Positions 9,310 through 17,760 of a stretch of DNA of 64,000 bases are shown piece by piece; position 1 is the first letter of the stretch; the number at the start of each line of letters is the position of its first letter. The notes under the pieces are model-generated. The model had not been told where the DNA came from, did no database searches, and saw only the letters and a program-made list of their open reading frames with translations. The DNA is from CAYVVD01 sp964454975 (GTDB lineage Bacteria > Bacteroidota > Ignavibacteria > Kapaibacteriales > UBA2268), in contig CAYVVD010000001.1 in NCBI GenBank assembly GCA_964454975.1, positions 1-64,000 on the forward strand, given 5' to 3'. The position numbers were made by a program, and so were the translations under genes.

Positions 9310-9918
9310 ATGAAAAAACACTACTTCCATGCTATTCTGTTACTTCTGATACTTGGCTTAACAACTGAGGTATATTCATTCGAGAAAAAACTTTTCAAAG
9401 TTATAGACCTTAGTCCAGCGGTACTGTCAAAAGGCTATGATTTTTATTCAACCGAATTTTATACTTCAAATAAGAAAAAAATCGGTCTTATGTATGCATT
9501 TAAGCTGCATGAGATAGTTCATGATGCTGTAGCATCAATCCCTGCAAATCAACGAAACAAAGTACTGATTATTGCCAGGGGAAAAGGCGGCCAGAGCCTT
9601 GTAACTTCGCTTTATGATTATGATTCTGAGACATCGCCTATTCCTCCAATGTTGATCTATAAGCAGGTTGCCGGTAAAATCGGTGATACGATTAAAGTAT
9701 CTGATATTGAAGATAAAAGAGCTATTGTTGACCTTGCGCAGGTGCAGGAAGAATTTCAGATAGCAGTTGTCTCAAGGACATATCTTCAAATGCCTTCAAT
9801 AACACATGAAGAAAAGTTGCTTTTCTTTACAAACGGAGCACTCATATTTCCTATTGACAAAACCAGTGTCCGATGGATGGCAGATGCCACAAAATTGGAA
9901 ATATATTTATTGGAATAG
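9310..9918 (+). CDS. Exported protein of unknown function
   Basis: 202 residues with an N-terminal signal peptide (MKKHYFHAILLLLILGL, cleavage near residue 23) and no later membrane segment. I do not recognise the family. The mature part is soluble-looking, with a repeated Lys-rich and alternating beta pattern; VLIIARGKGGQSLV and GDTIKVSDIEDKRAIVDLAQV are the best-ordered stretches. A remote likeness to molybdopterin-binding (SUOX-like) folds is possible but not supported by any cofactor Cys. It is divergent from panD with 61 bases between the starts. Confidence 0.7.
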   Translation: MKKHYFHAILLLLILGLTTEVYSFEKKLFKVIDLSPAVLSKGYDFYSTEFYTSNKKKIGLMYAFKLHEIVHDAVASIPANQRNKVLIIARGKGGQSLVTSLYDYDSETSPIPPMLIYKQVAGKIGDTIKVSDIEDKRAIVDLAQVQEEFQIAVVSRTYLQMPSITHEEKLLFFTNGALIFPIDKTSVRWMADATKLEIYLLE

Positions 9919-10014
9919 AAATTAGTGAAAAGCAAATAATTGCCCTAATCTAAACAGGGAAACTATTTCAATCTTTATATCCTTTTACTACCTGATAACG
10001 ACTAAATTCTCCGG

Positions 10015-10323
10015 CTAATTAAGCGAAAACTGGTGTATATTTGCGAAAGCGCTTTCCTGAAACGATAGCTCGTGAATACTTGTTTTCATATACTCATGTA
10101 GTGGGAATGAATCAAGTACATCCGAAATGTCTTCAACGTCTTTTCCACTCATTGAAATCCAAAGCTTATCAATGTTTCTTGAAAGCGAATAGTTTTGTAT
10201 CCTTCCCATAGCCATTAATCTATGCAACTGAGTCCGCTGTAATGGCACAAGCTTTATAAACCTTTCGTCCTTTACGTCAGGTAACTCTATATCAATCATG
10301 TATTGGTTCATTTTTTCATCCAT
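10015..10323 (-). CDS. Small muconolactone-isomerase-like protein
   Basis: 102 residues. The pattern YMIDIELP, then FIKLVPLQRTQLHRLMAMGRI, then YSLSRNIDKLWISMSGKDVEDISDVLDSFPL, then Met/His-rich end strands, resembles the dimeric ferredoxin-like fold of muconolactone isomerase and YciI-type proteins (strand, helix, strand, strand, helix, strand). There is no pathway context, so the activity is unknown. The start may be Met1 or Met5. It is transcribed alone on the minus strand and is divergent from ftcD. Confidence 0.6.
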   Translation of the reverse strand: MDEKMNQYMIDIELPDVKDERFIKLVPLQRTQLHRLMAMGRIQNYSLSRNIDKLWISMSGKDVEDISDVLDSFPLHEYMKTSIHELSFQESAFANIHQFSLN

Positions 10324-10477
10324 TGCTAATGATTTAATAGACTAATAGTATATTAAAATGTTTTAATCAATTAAGTCAGTTGAGCAGGATTTTGCTTTAT
10401 ATAATGGAATTACGATTTTATTGAATAATTTAGTTTTTTTAATAAGTTGGTCATCAATAATACAATTAAGCAGTGAT

Positions 10478-12097
10478 ATGGAAAAGATAGTAGAGTGTGT
10501 GCCTAATTTCTCGGAAGGCAGGAACAAAGAAGTTATTGAGGCAATTGCGGAAGCAATCCGCAGTACTGAAGGTGTTAAATTACTTGATGTGGATCCTGGT
10601 GTTTCAACAAACAGGACAGTCTATACCTTTGTAGGAAATCCAGAAGCAGTTGTTGAAGGAGCTCTTAATTCAGCAAGGGTTGCGCGTGAATTAATTGACA
10701 TGAGCAAACATTCAGGTGAGCACCCCCGAATGGGGGCTATGGACGTTTGCCCGTTTGTGCCTGTTGCTAATGTCACAATGGAAGAATGTGTTCAATGCGC
10801 ACATGAATTTGCCCGCCGGGCATCTGAAGAATTAAACATACCTCTCTTTCTTTATGAAGAAGCTTCTACTAAAGAATACAGAAAGAATTTACCTGATATA
10901 CGTAAAGGTGAATACGAAGGTTTGGCTGAGAAGATCAGGCTGCCGAAGTGGAAGCCTGATTTCGGCCCGGCTGAATTCGTGCAGGAATGGGGCGCAACGG
11001 CCACAGGAGCAAGATTCTTTCTGATAGCTTATAATGTAAATATTATCGGAACGCCAAACCAGGCACACAGGATTGCGTTAAACTTAAGGGAGGCCGGCAG
11101 AGGTGAAGGGAAGGAAGGCAGACTCGAAGAATGTAAGGCAATGGGATGGTGGGTAGATGAATACAATTTGGCACAATTAACAGCAAACCTTACGAATTAC
11201 AAAGTAACACCTCCGCATATTTTGTTCGAAGAAGTAAAAAACGATGCTTCCAGGCTAAATGTTGCTGTTGCAGGTTCAGAACTTGTTGGCCTCATACCGC
11301 TTGAAGCCATGTTGATGGCTGCTGATTACTACATTGAAAAGGAAAATCTTTTTATTATTGATGAAAGGCAAAAAATAAAGCTCGTAACAGAGAGGCTTGG
11401 CCTGAATTCTGTTTCACAATTTGATCCTGAAAAAAGGATAATTGAATACATCATCCGTGAGGAACCGGATGAACCTCTTGCAAGTTCAACAGTAAGGGCT
11501 TTTATTGAGAATCTTGCTGCAAGGACATCGGCTCCCGGAGGAGGTTCTGCTTCTGCTGCGATAGCTGCAATAGGTGCGGGGCTTGGTTCAATGGTTGCCA
11601 AGCTGACATACGGAGTAAGAAAGTTTGAGCACCTCGAATCGGAAATGCGTGAAATTATACCACCTTTGCACGAAGCAACCATGAAACTTATTACAATGAT
11701 AGATGCTGATACAAATGCTTTCAACGATTATTTGAAAGCCATTAGCCTGCCTAAAAATACTGAAAATGAAAAAGCTGAGCGTGAGGCAGCTATGCAGAAA
11801 GGCCTGAAAAAAGCCATTGAAGTCCCGCTTTCAACTATGAGAATTGCTGATTCTGCATGGGAGAAGATGATAGAAATAGCAAAATTTGGAAACATTGCTT
11901 CTGCTTCGGATGTTGAAGTTGGTGCCCGGGCACTTGAAACAGGTATTTGGGGAGCCTACAGGAATGTATTGATAAATCTGCCGGGAATAAATGACGAATC
12001 CTTCAAAAAAGTTATCCTTTCTGAAACAGAAACTATTGTCAAAAGGGCAAGAGAATGCGCAGCAAAAGCTTTAGAGATAATTGACAGCAGAGAATAG
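10478..12097 (+). CDS. ftcD: Bifunctional glutamate formimidoyltransferase / formimidoyltetrahydrofolate cyclodeaminase
   Basis: Moves the formimidoyl group of N-formimidoyl-glutamate, from histidine breakdown, to tetrahydrofolate and then deaminates it to methenyl-THF. It has 539 residues, almost the length of the animal bifunctional FTCD (541). The transferase part begins MEKIVECVPNFSEGRN and contains HSGEHPRMGAMDVCPFVPV with the catalytic His, and WGATATGARFFLIAYNVN. The cyclodeaminase part begins near residue 340 (AFIENLAARTSAPGGGSASA) and includes MIDADTNAFNDYLKA. The frame is open 19 codons upstream, but the ATG at 10478 matches the family start. The rest of the histidine pathway is not in the window. 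Confidence 0.93.
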   Translation: MEKIVECVPNFSEGRNKEVIEAIAEAIRSTEGVKLLDVDPGVSTNRTVYTFVGNPEAVVEGALNSARVARELIDMSKHSGEHPRMGAMDVCPFVPVANVTMEECVQCAHEFARRASEELNIPLFLYEEASTKEYRKNLPDIRKGEYEGLAEKIRLPKWKPDFGPAEFVQEWGATATGARFFLIAYNVNIIGTPNQAHRIALNLREAGRGEGKEGRLEECKAMGWWVDEYNLAQLTANLTNYKVTPPHILFEEVKNDASRLNVAVAGSELVGLIPLEAMLMAADYYIEKENLFIIDERQKIKLVTERLGLNSVSQFDPEKRIIEYIIREEPDEPLASSTVRAFIENLAARTSAPGGGSASAAIAAIGAGLGSMVAKLTYGVRKFEHLESEMREIIPPLHEATMKLITMIDADTNAFNDYLKAISLPKNTENEKAEREAAMQKGLKKAIEVPLSTMRIADSAWEKMIEIAKFGNIASASDVEVGARALETGIWGAYRNVLINLPGINDESFKKVILSETETIVKRARECAAKALEIIDSRE

Positions 12098-12129
12098 AAA
12101 ACAAAGATAGTAATTTCATGTTTAATTAA

Positions 12130-12568
12130 CATTTGTGAATATATTCTCATTTATTACAAAGAATTAATTTAGTAGCGCCTAATATATTATTCCAATTTAA
12201 TATATACGTTATTGCAAACCCCTGGAATAAAATGACCTTGTACTAACAAACCAAATCAACAATAAAAACGATTAAAATAAATTAATTGGCATAAAGATTT
12301 TTTTTTTAGCTTTTCAAAGCAGTACTGCAAATTAACATAACAATTAATTATTCGAGGTAGTTATTTAAACTCTCAAAAACCTAGAAAACAAGTAATAAAC
12401 ATTTACAGTTTGCAGTGACACCATCTGATGGAATACAATTTCGACAAATTAACCACAGAGCAAAGAGTTTCGATTCCTTTGAACAATCTGCTAAGTGGGT
12501 GCTATTTATTTGAGTTAACAAACGAACATGGCGAACGGATTATGAAGAAATTTATCTTAGCTAATTAA
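12130..12568 (+). pseudogene. Remnant of a T9SS cargo gene, including its sorting domain
   Basis: From 12395 the frame reads INIYSLQ, a TGA at 12416 (one base from GGA, Gly), then HHLMEYNFDKL, VSIPLNNLLSGCYLFEL and ERIMKKFILAN with TAA at 12566-12568. This is the second half of a type A sorting domain. Weak coding traces in the same frame reach back to about 12341. Further upstream, 12130-12243 aligns with the decayed gene start at 14830-14990, so the remnant seems to be an internally deleted copy of that gene. This explains most of the 548-base gap after ftcD; the rest of 12098-12645 shows nothing else except the hairpin at 12587. Confidence 0.6.
12202..12243 (+). repeat. 42-base direct repeat, copy A
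   Basis: 42 bases with 35 identical to 14949-14990; the core is TGGAATAAAAYGACCTTRTAC. One reading frame is open in both copies and gives similar peptides (IYVIANPWNK and LYVFVNLWNK). It may be decayed coding sequence shared by the two gene remnants around the intact gene 12646-14757, rather than a regulatory or mobile element. Confidence 0.55.
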
Positions 12569-12586
12569 TTGATTTAGTTAATTTAT

Positions 12587-12622
12587 ACTAATTGTAGTTG
12601 GAACGATCCAACTGCAATTAGT
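12587..12622 (+). promoter_or_regulatory. Hairpin in the leader of the beta-propeller gene
   Basis: A 15-base stem (12587-12601 with 12608-12622, one G-U pair, loop AACGAT) ends 10 bases before the GAGGAG ribosome site at 12633-12638, which is 7 bases from the ATG at 12646. It has no T-tract, so it is not an obvious terminator. It could be an operator or an mRNA-stabilising leader structure. Confidence 0.5.
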
Positions 12623-12645
12623 CAAATTATCAGAGGAGTAATGAT

Positions 12646-14757
12646 ATGAATTTAGTCATAAATATAAGTTTGTTTTTTATAGTATTATTCTATACATCAT
12701 TATTTGCAAACGACATAGTCTGGGAAAAAATTGGGTGCCCTGGCAATGCACCAATCCATTTTGATTCAGAAAATGAACAGGCGCTGTTTATTAGTAAAAG
12801 AAAAAATTCTGATTCAAAAATCGAATCTACAATACGCATTCTGGACACAAAAAACGGTGTTTATGTTTTTGAAGATTTTAGAGAAATCAAGATATACACA
12901 GCCCGGATATTAAATTCAGGAGCTCATCTTGGGCTTGTTTATGTCAAAGACTCGAGCTGTGCATTTGATTTGGTTGATATAAAAACAGGCGGCTTGATAA
13001 GAAGCGATATTCTCGGGAATTACATACCTAAAAAGTACCAGATAACAGATAGCTATATATATACCTTTGACGGATTGAACAGGCTGCAGGTATGGGATAT
13101 TGCCAATGGAAGGGAAAGATTGTATGTAGATGATGACCATGAAGGCACAATCGGAATTTCCGAGGTGAAAGGAAGATATGCAGGTATCGCATGGACAAAA
13201 GAATTCCAGTTGTGGGATTTGGAAACCGGAGAAAAGATGCAGTCATTCGGGCTGTTTAATCCCGCGCATACAAAATTGTGCTATTTAAATGGCAATTTGG
13301 ATACATTATACCTTGTTACGCTGTATCATTCTCCAAGCGGAATTGATATTGATAAATTTGATGTTTCTAATGGTAAGTTCATTGGTTCTTTTAGAGTAAC
13401 TGATTCATACTATGCAAAAGATCTGAAATTAGACGGAGTTAAATTAGTATTTGCAAAAAAAGAAATTTCACCCTACCTATATAAAGAGATTGTATTTGTT
13501 GATATGAGCACTGAGCAAATTGTTGAAATAGTTGATGTAGAATTAAGAGAATTCAGCCTGTCAGAAACGGGAGATTATTTGTTTCTTGTAAATGACGATT
13601 ATACAATTTTTGATATTGAAAAAAACGAAGTAGTTTTCGAATTAAATTGTGTAGAGGGTGCCATCACTATTTTTTATGAAGAAAGCAACTCAATTATTTT
13701 ATCAAAAGTGAGTAATAGCAAAATGCTTGAGTTAAGTACAGGAGACATTAAAGGTGAATACAATTTTTACATTAGGGATCACAATCTATTATCCGGCAGG
13801 CGCTTTTATATTGAATCATATGACAGCCTTGTTATCATTGATTTGGAGACTGGGGATACCCTTGATTATCATGATTTGAGTGGAATTAATCACTCTGATT
13901 CCAAGGTAAGCTACAACTTTGAATATTGCCTTCTGACTCGTATTTTAGACACAACTTCTATATTATACTCGCTTAAAAATAAAGAGATAATAGACACAAT
14001 CCATTTCACAGATGGATTTTTCACTCCTGACGGCAAATACTTGTATGGTTATTATTATACTGATAATCGGACAAAAGCTTTTTTTAGAATAATCGAAACT
14101 TCAAGCGGTGAATTGAAATTTGAGGATGAGGTTAAACAAAAACAGATTTTATCTTGCCCTCATGTCTCGAATTATATCTATTTGATGACAGAGAACGAAG
14201 GTTTGAAGAGAATCAGCCTCGAAACATTTAAAACTGAGGATTTGTCTGCTGAATTAAATAGAGTAGGGGAGTCCCATACCGTAAGATTTAAAGCAACGGA
14301 AAATGCTTTTATCATTGAAAGAATTGATGGGCAGGAAGTAAATATTCACGACACAAAAAGCGGTGAAATAATTAAAACCTATGAGAGGTATGTTGATAGC
14401 TATGCATTTGATGTTTCGGACGATGTTCGATACCTGATTGTTTCTTATTACGACGGCGCATTAATACTATACGAATTGCCTGAAGAGATGTGGATAAACA
14501 CAAGTGTTGAGACGGAAATGGGAGCAACTCTTTCAGTTTACCCGAATCCGGCAGCTTCCGCAATTAGCGTAAATGCACCCGACGTAATTGATGGAAAACT
14601 GTTGCTTTATGATCTGTTTGGCGCAGTTCATTTTATAGATAAAAATTTTAGTTCAATAAAAACAATCCCGGTGGAGGGGCTGGCTCCCGGCTTATATTTT
14701 ATTCAAATAAACGGTGATGGCAAGTTCTTCTCAGAAAAGATTTTAGTTGTTAAGTAG
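12646..14757 (+). CDS. Secreted beta-propeller protein with T9SS sorting domain
   Basis: 703 residues with a signal peptide (MNLVINISLFFIVLFYTSLFA). The body consists of WD/PQQ-like blades, each with the pattern of a strand ending in W or F, a turn and a D-rich loop (LQVWDIANGRERL, FQLWDLETGEKM, TIFDIEKNEVVF, LVIIDLETGDTL, VNIHDTKSGEII). The last 80 or so residues form a type A sorting domain (LSVYPNPAASAISV, GKLLLYDLFGAV, LAPGLYFIQI, FFSEKILVVK), so the protein should be exported by Sec, taken across the outer membrane by T9SS and attached to the surface. The start is fixed by GAGGAG 7 bases upstream. The ligand is unknown. Remnants of related genes lie on both sides. Confidence 0.85.
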   Translation: MNLVINISLFFIVLFYTSLFANDIVWEKIGCPGNAPIHFDSENEQALFISKRKNSDSKIESTIRILDTKNGVYVFEDFREIKIYTARILNSGAHLGLVYVKDSSCAFDLVDIKTGGLIRSDILGNYIPKKYQITDSYIYTFDGLNRLQVWDIANGRERLYVDDDHEGTIGISEVKGRYAGIAWTKEFQLWDLETGEKMQSFGLFNPAHTKLCYLNGNLDTLYLVTLYHSPSGIDIDKFDVSNGKFIGSFRVTDSYYAKDLKLDGVKLVFAKKEISPYLYKEIVFVDMSTEQIVEIVDVELREFSLSETGDYLFLVNDDYTIFDIEKNEVVFELNCVEGAITIFYEESNSIILSKVSNSKMLELSTGDIKGEYNFYIRDHNLLSGRRFYIESYDSLVIIDLETGDTLDYHDLSGINHSDSKVSYNFEYCLLTRILDTTSILYSLKNKEIIDTIHFTDGFFTPDGKYLYGYYYTDNRTKAFFRIIETSSGELKFEDEVKQKQILSCPHVSNYIYLMTENEGLKRISLETFKTEDLSAELNRVGESHTVRFKATENAFIIERIDGQEVNIHDTKSGEIIKTYERYVDSYAFDVSDDVRYLIVSYYDGALILYELPEEMWINTSVETEMGATLSVYPNPAASAISVNAPDVIDGKLLLYDLFGAVHFIDKNFSSIKTIPVEGLAPGLYFIQINGDGKFFSEKILVVK

Positions 14758-14789
14758 GCATTAACGCTTGCTGCCATTTAAATAAGGTG

Positions 14790-14964
14790 ATGAAATAAGG
14801 TATTTTACATAATAGTTTGCTTGCTTATAAGTTTGAAAATTTCAGCCTATGATCCTATATGGGAAAAATTCTATCCTGTTTATGATTTTGATGACAGATT
14901 TAGCGGCGCTTTCTTTCCTGAAATAATAATGCACGTGAATTATTTATTTTATACGTTTTTGTAA
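14790..14964 (+). pseudogene. Remnant of the 5' end of a secreted-protein gene
   Basis: AAGGTG is followed by ATG at 14790, then AAA TAA. A one-base shift opens a frame reading NKVFYIIVCLLISLKISA, a typical signal peptide. DPIWEKFYPVYDFDDRFSGAFFPE then follows up to TAA at 14962. The segment SAYDPIWEKF parallels FANDIVWEKI of the intact gene just upstream. No body or sorting domain follows. The gap 14758-15181 otherwise holds the repeat copy at 14949 and a small hairpin at 15067-15091 (stem TATTGCCA, 9-base loop). Confidence 0.5.
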
Positions 14965-14990
14965 ACCTTTGGAATAAAACGACCTTATAC
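14949..14990 (+). repeat. 42-base direct repeat, copy B
   Basis: Partner of 12202-12243, with 35 of 42 positions identical. It overlaps the end of the decayed gene start at 14790-14964. Weaker similarity continues upstream of both copies (ATTTAGYRGCGCY near 12168 and 14899), which suggests that a longer segment was duplicated and then decayed. Confidence 0.55.
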
Positions 14991-15181
14991 TTTAAAAGTG
15001 ATAATTCCTTAAAACCAGGATTTCGCAAGGAAGGTTATATTCACTTAACTAACCTCTAACGTCTAATATTGCCAAATCCTTAGTGGCAATAAGGTGATAA
15101 TTTATACAAGCTGTGTTAACTTAAGCTTAACATTCCATCGCTAATTTTGCTGGTTACTGTATTGATTGATTATTATTAAAT

Positions 15182-15646
15182 ATGTATAGATTGATTTTTT
15201 ATATAGTTCTTCTATTCCCGTTTCTTATATCAGCACAGCCGTTTGCAGAAGAGCAGGGCCGGGACACCCTTAAAAGTGGGGATGTTGTTGTTGATATTTA
15301 CGGAATTAATAACGACACAGGGCAGGTCTTCTGCCATATTTTCATGACCAATACAGGCTTTCCTACTAAATCTAAACAAGCTTTGGAGTGGAAGATATCT
15401 CCTATTAAAAATGGAAAAGTGAGAATTATATTTAATAATATTCCATTTGGTATATATGCTATTACAACCCACCACGATGAAAATATGAATGATGTTATGG
15501 ACAAGAGTTTTTTGGGTTATCCTTCCGAAGGTTTTGGCATTTCCAATAATGTAACCATTGTATTTGCAGTGCCTGAATTTGAGGAATGTAAATTCATTCA
15601 CCAAAACGAAAGAACCCACATCAGAATCAAAATGAAGTACTTCTAA
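15182..15646 (+). CDS. Exported DUF2141 family protein
   Basis: 154 residues with a signal peptide (MYRLIFYIVLLFPFLISAQP). The mature part is the DUF2141 domain, an Ig-like all-beta domain of Bacteroidota and Proteobacteria: GQVFCHIF, then FNNIPFGIYAITTHHDENMNDVMDKSFLGYPSEGFGISNN, whose HDEN..D..D segment looks like a calcium loop, then FEECKFI. The function of the family is unknown. The stop overlaps the stop of the kinase-like gene on the other strand by 4 bases, so the two transcripts are convergent with no terminator between them. Confidence 0.85.
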   Translation: MYRLIFYIVLLFPFLISAQPFAEEQGRDTLKSGDVVVDIYGINNDTGQVFCHIFMTNTGFPTKSKQALEWKISPIKNGKVRIIFNNIPFGIYAITTHHDENMNDVMDKSFLGYPSEGFGISNNVTIVFAVPEFEECKFIHQNERTHIRIKMKYF

Positions 15647-16815
15647 GCGAGAGGAAGTGCGATTTTATAAGTTGTGCCCCTACCCTTTTCAGAGTGGACT
15701 GTTATCTTACCACGATGCAGCATTATTATTTTGTTTGCTATATACAAGCCGGGGTTATATATACGTTCTTCCTGCCCGGTTGCTGAAGATTTCGGCTCAA
15801 AAAGCGATTCAGTTTCTTTTGACTCATAACCAATTCCCGAATCCCTGATAAACACTACAGCACTTTTCTCTCCAAATGCATACAGGCCAACAGATATTTT
15901 GCCTCCCTCCGGCAAATCTTTCCTGCAATTGTAAAGAATACAAAGAATAGCATTTTCAAGCTGTGGTTTATACCCGTTTACATAGAAGCTGCGGTTGTCA
16001 GAATCAAATTCGGTGCTTATTCCTGAGCGTTCAAGGAATGGAATGCTGATTTCAAGCACTTCTCCGATTAAAGTGCTTAAGTCGATTTTTTCGTTTACAT
16101 TTGCAGGCGGTTCAAACCCTGTCATCTCAAATAGTTTTCTCTTTAGTTGGTTAATGCGCTCAAGCTCTTTTTGAATTACGTCAATCCTTGTGGTTTTCTC
16201 TCCAACACCTTGGGACAACAAGTCAAGATGGGCTTCTATAGTGTTGATTGGAGCATCAAATTCGGATGCGATTGAATAAGCCAACTCACCAAGCGAAGAA
16301 AGCCTTGTAAGGTCAATAAGCTGGCCATCTAATGCTTTGATTCTATTTTGCAAGCTTGTTTTTTCTTCAAAAACAAGCTTGTTTCTGATAAATAATCCGC
16401 AAAGTTCGAGAATAATTTTTAAGTCAGCTAGGGCATTATTATCAATTTCACTTTTCTTAAGCGATGTTCGGGCAATGAAGAAACCCCATGGTTCAACATC
16501 CTTAAAAGTATAAATAAATAAGAGCGATTCGCCTCTAAATAATTCTGATAAATCCGGGATAATGTTTATCGAGTTTTGCTCAGATGCCCATTCGAGGATA
16601 CCTTCTTCTTCAAGATGCCGTGAAATGCTGACAAGAGTTGTAGATGTTGATTCGGATAATTCTTTATATCCTTCATCATTCGGGAGAAAGAGATTGAACT
16701 CGGTAATCGAAAGCCCGGGTGGGATAAAATCAGAAAGCCGACTTGCTACAGTTTCATAGCTGTCTGAAGTGCTCAGTTCGTGGTAAAGTTCTATAAATTT
16801 CTCGCCGAAGTTCAT
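15643..16815 (-). CDS. Histidine-kinase-like protein with Ser in place of the phospho-acceptor His
   Basis: 390 residues. Residues 1-150 resemble a GAF-type sensor, followed by a helix pair and a HATPase_c domain: N-box LENAILCILYNC, G1 box FIRDSGIGYE, G2 segment GLYIANKIIMLHRGKITVHSEKGRGTTY. In the dimerisation helix the usual GELAAGIAHEINNP motif reads GELAYSIASEFDAP, so the His is Ser184 (codon TCC). It may therefore be an ATP-binding regulator, a phosphatase or a partner of another kinase rather than a normal kinase. There is no receiver domain. It is the last gene of the flhF-fliA operon, and its start directly follows the stop of the HDOD gene. Confidence 0.8.
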   Translation of the reverse strand: MNFGEKFIELYHELSTSDSYETVASRLSDFIPPGLSITEFNLFLPNDEGYKELSESTSTTLVSISRHLEEEGILEWASEQNSINIIPDLSELFRGESLLFIYTFKDVEPWGFFIARTSLKKSEIDNNALADLKIILELCGLFIRNKLVFEEKTSLQNRIKALDGQLIDLTRLSSLGELAYSIASEFDAPINTIEAHLDLLSQGVGEKTTRIDVIQKELERINQLKRKLFEMTGFEPPANVNEKIDLSTLIGEVLEISIPFLERSGISTEFDSDNRSFYVNGYKPQLENAILCILYNCRKDLPEGGKISVGLYAFGEKSAVVFIRDSGIGYESKETESLFEPKSSATGQEERIYNPGLYIANKIIMLHRGKITVHSEKGRGTTYKIALPLA

Positions 16816-17760
16816 TTATGCCATGCTTGCAAAAATTGACGCCTTGTTGAATTCTTCCACAATTTCTTGTCTTAATAAGGCAATTTCACTTTCAGAGTCC
16901 AAGATTTCCGATGCGGAAATATTCCCAAAAATGCTGCCATCCATATAGTAGCGGCTTTTCTTTTTTTCGCCGAGCCATTCTTTGAATCCAAGAATCTCTG
17001 CAAACCATTCCGAAAGTGATACAATAGCTGTTAGCGGTTGATTGATTGTATCCAATTCCTCGGCATAAGCATTTTTGTTCGCGCTAAAGCTTTCTATCGT
17101 GTCTATCTCAAAAAATGGTACATGGTGATTTCTTATAGCAAAAATCAGCTTATCCGGGAGATTCCACTTCCGTGCCAACCATGCACCGACTTCAGAATGA
17201 TTTGTTCCGAGCACTTTTTCCTCTGCTTCAGATAGATTCAACTCGAGGTTGTCAATCAACTCGCGGATTGTCCGGAACTCATTCGGAAAATATTCTACAA
17301 TGATTAGGATACCAATGTCGTGCATAAGCCCGGCTACAAATGCCTCTCCTGCAAGCTTATATTTCAGTTTGCGTGCCATCAAACGGGAAGCAGAGCCACA
17401 GAAAACCGAATATTCCCAAAAAGCCGGGGCATCAAATAAATTCGGATTGATTTTTGTAAAGAATTTTTGTACGACAAGGCTCAGAACAATCTCTTTAATC
17501 GAATTTGAGCCGAGTACAACAACAGCAAGGTCAATTGTTGAAATCTTCCTGGAAAATCCGTAAAAAGGTGAATTAGCAACCCTTAATACTCGCGCTGTTA
17601 GTGACTGGTCGGTTTCGATGAGCTTGGCGAGAGCAGTAGCATTGGCATCATCCTGATCAATCTTGTGAAGTATTCTCGAAATATAAACGGGAATGGTTGG
17701 CAGGTCTGTAATTGATTCGAGCTTTCTTAGGATAACGGGCTTAATCATTTTCAAGCTCAT
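16816..17760 (-). CDS. HDOD domain signalling protein
   Basis: 314 residues. The HDOD domain is complete: LPTIPVYISRILHKI, LIETDQSLTARVLRVANSPFYG, IDLAVVVLGSNSIKEIVLSLVV, AGLMHDIGILIIVEYFP, NHSEVGAWLARKWNLPDKLIFAIRNHH. HDOD proteins are regulatory relatives of HD phosphodiesterases and often act in motility or chemotaxis output. The gene overlaps fliA by 20 bases and touches the kinase-like gene, so it is clearly in the flagellar regulatory operon. Its partner is unknown. Confidence 0.9.
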   Translation of the reverse strand: MSLKMIKPVILRKLESITDLPTIPVYISRILHKIDQDDANATALAKLIETDQSLTARVLRVANSPFYGFSRKISTIDLAVVVLGSNSIKEIVLSLVVQKFFTKINPNLFDAPAFWEYSVFCGSASRLMARKLKYKLAGEAFVAGLMHDIGILIIVEYFPNEFRTIRELIDNLELNLSEAEEKVLGTNHSEVGAWLARKWNLPDKLIFAIRNHHVPFFEIDTIESFSANKNAYAEELDTINQPLTAIVSLSEWFAEILGFKEWLGEKKKSRYYMDGSIFGNISASEILDSESEIALLRQEIVEEFNKASIFASMA

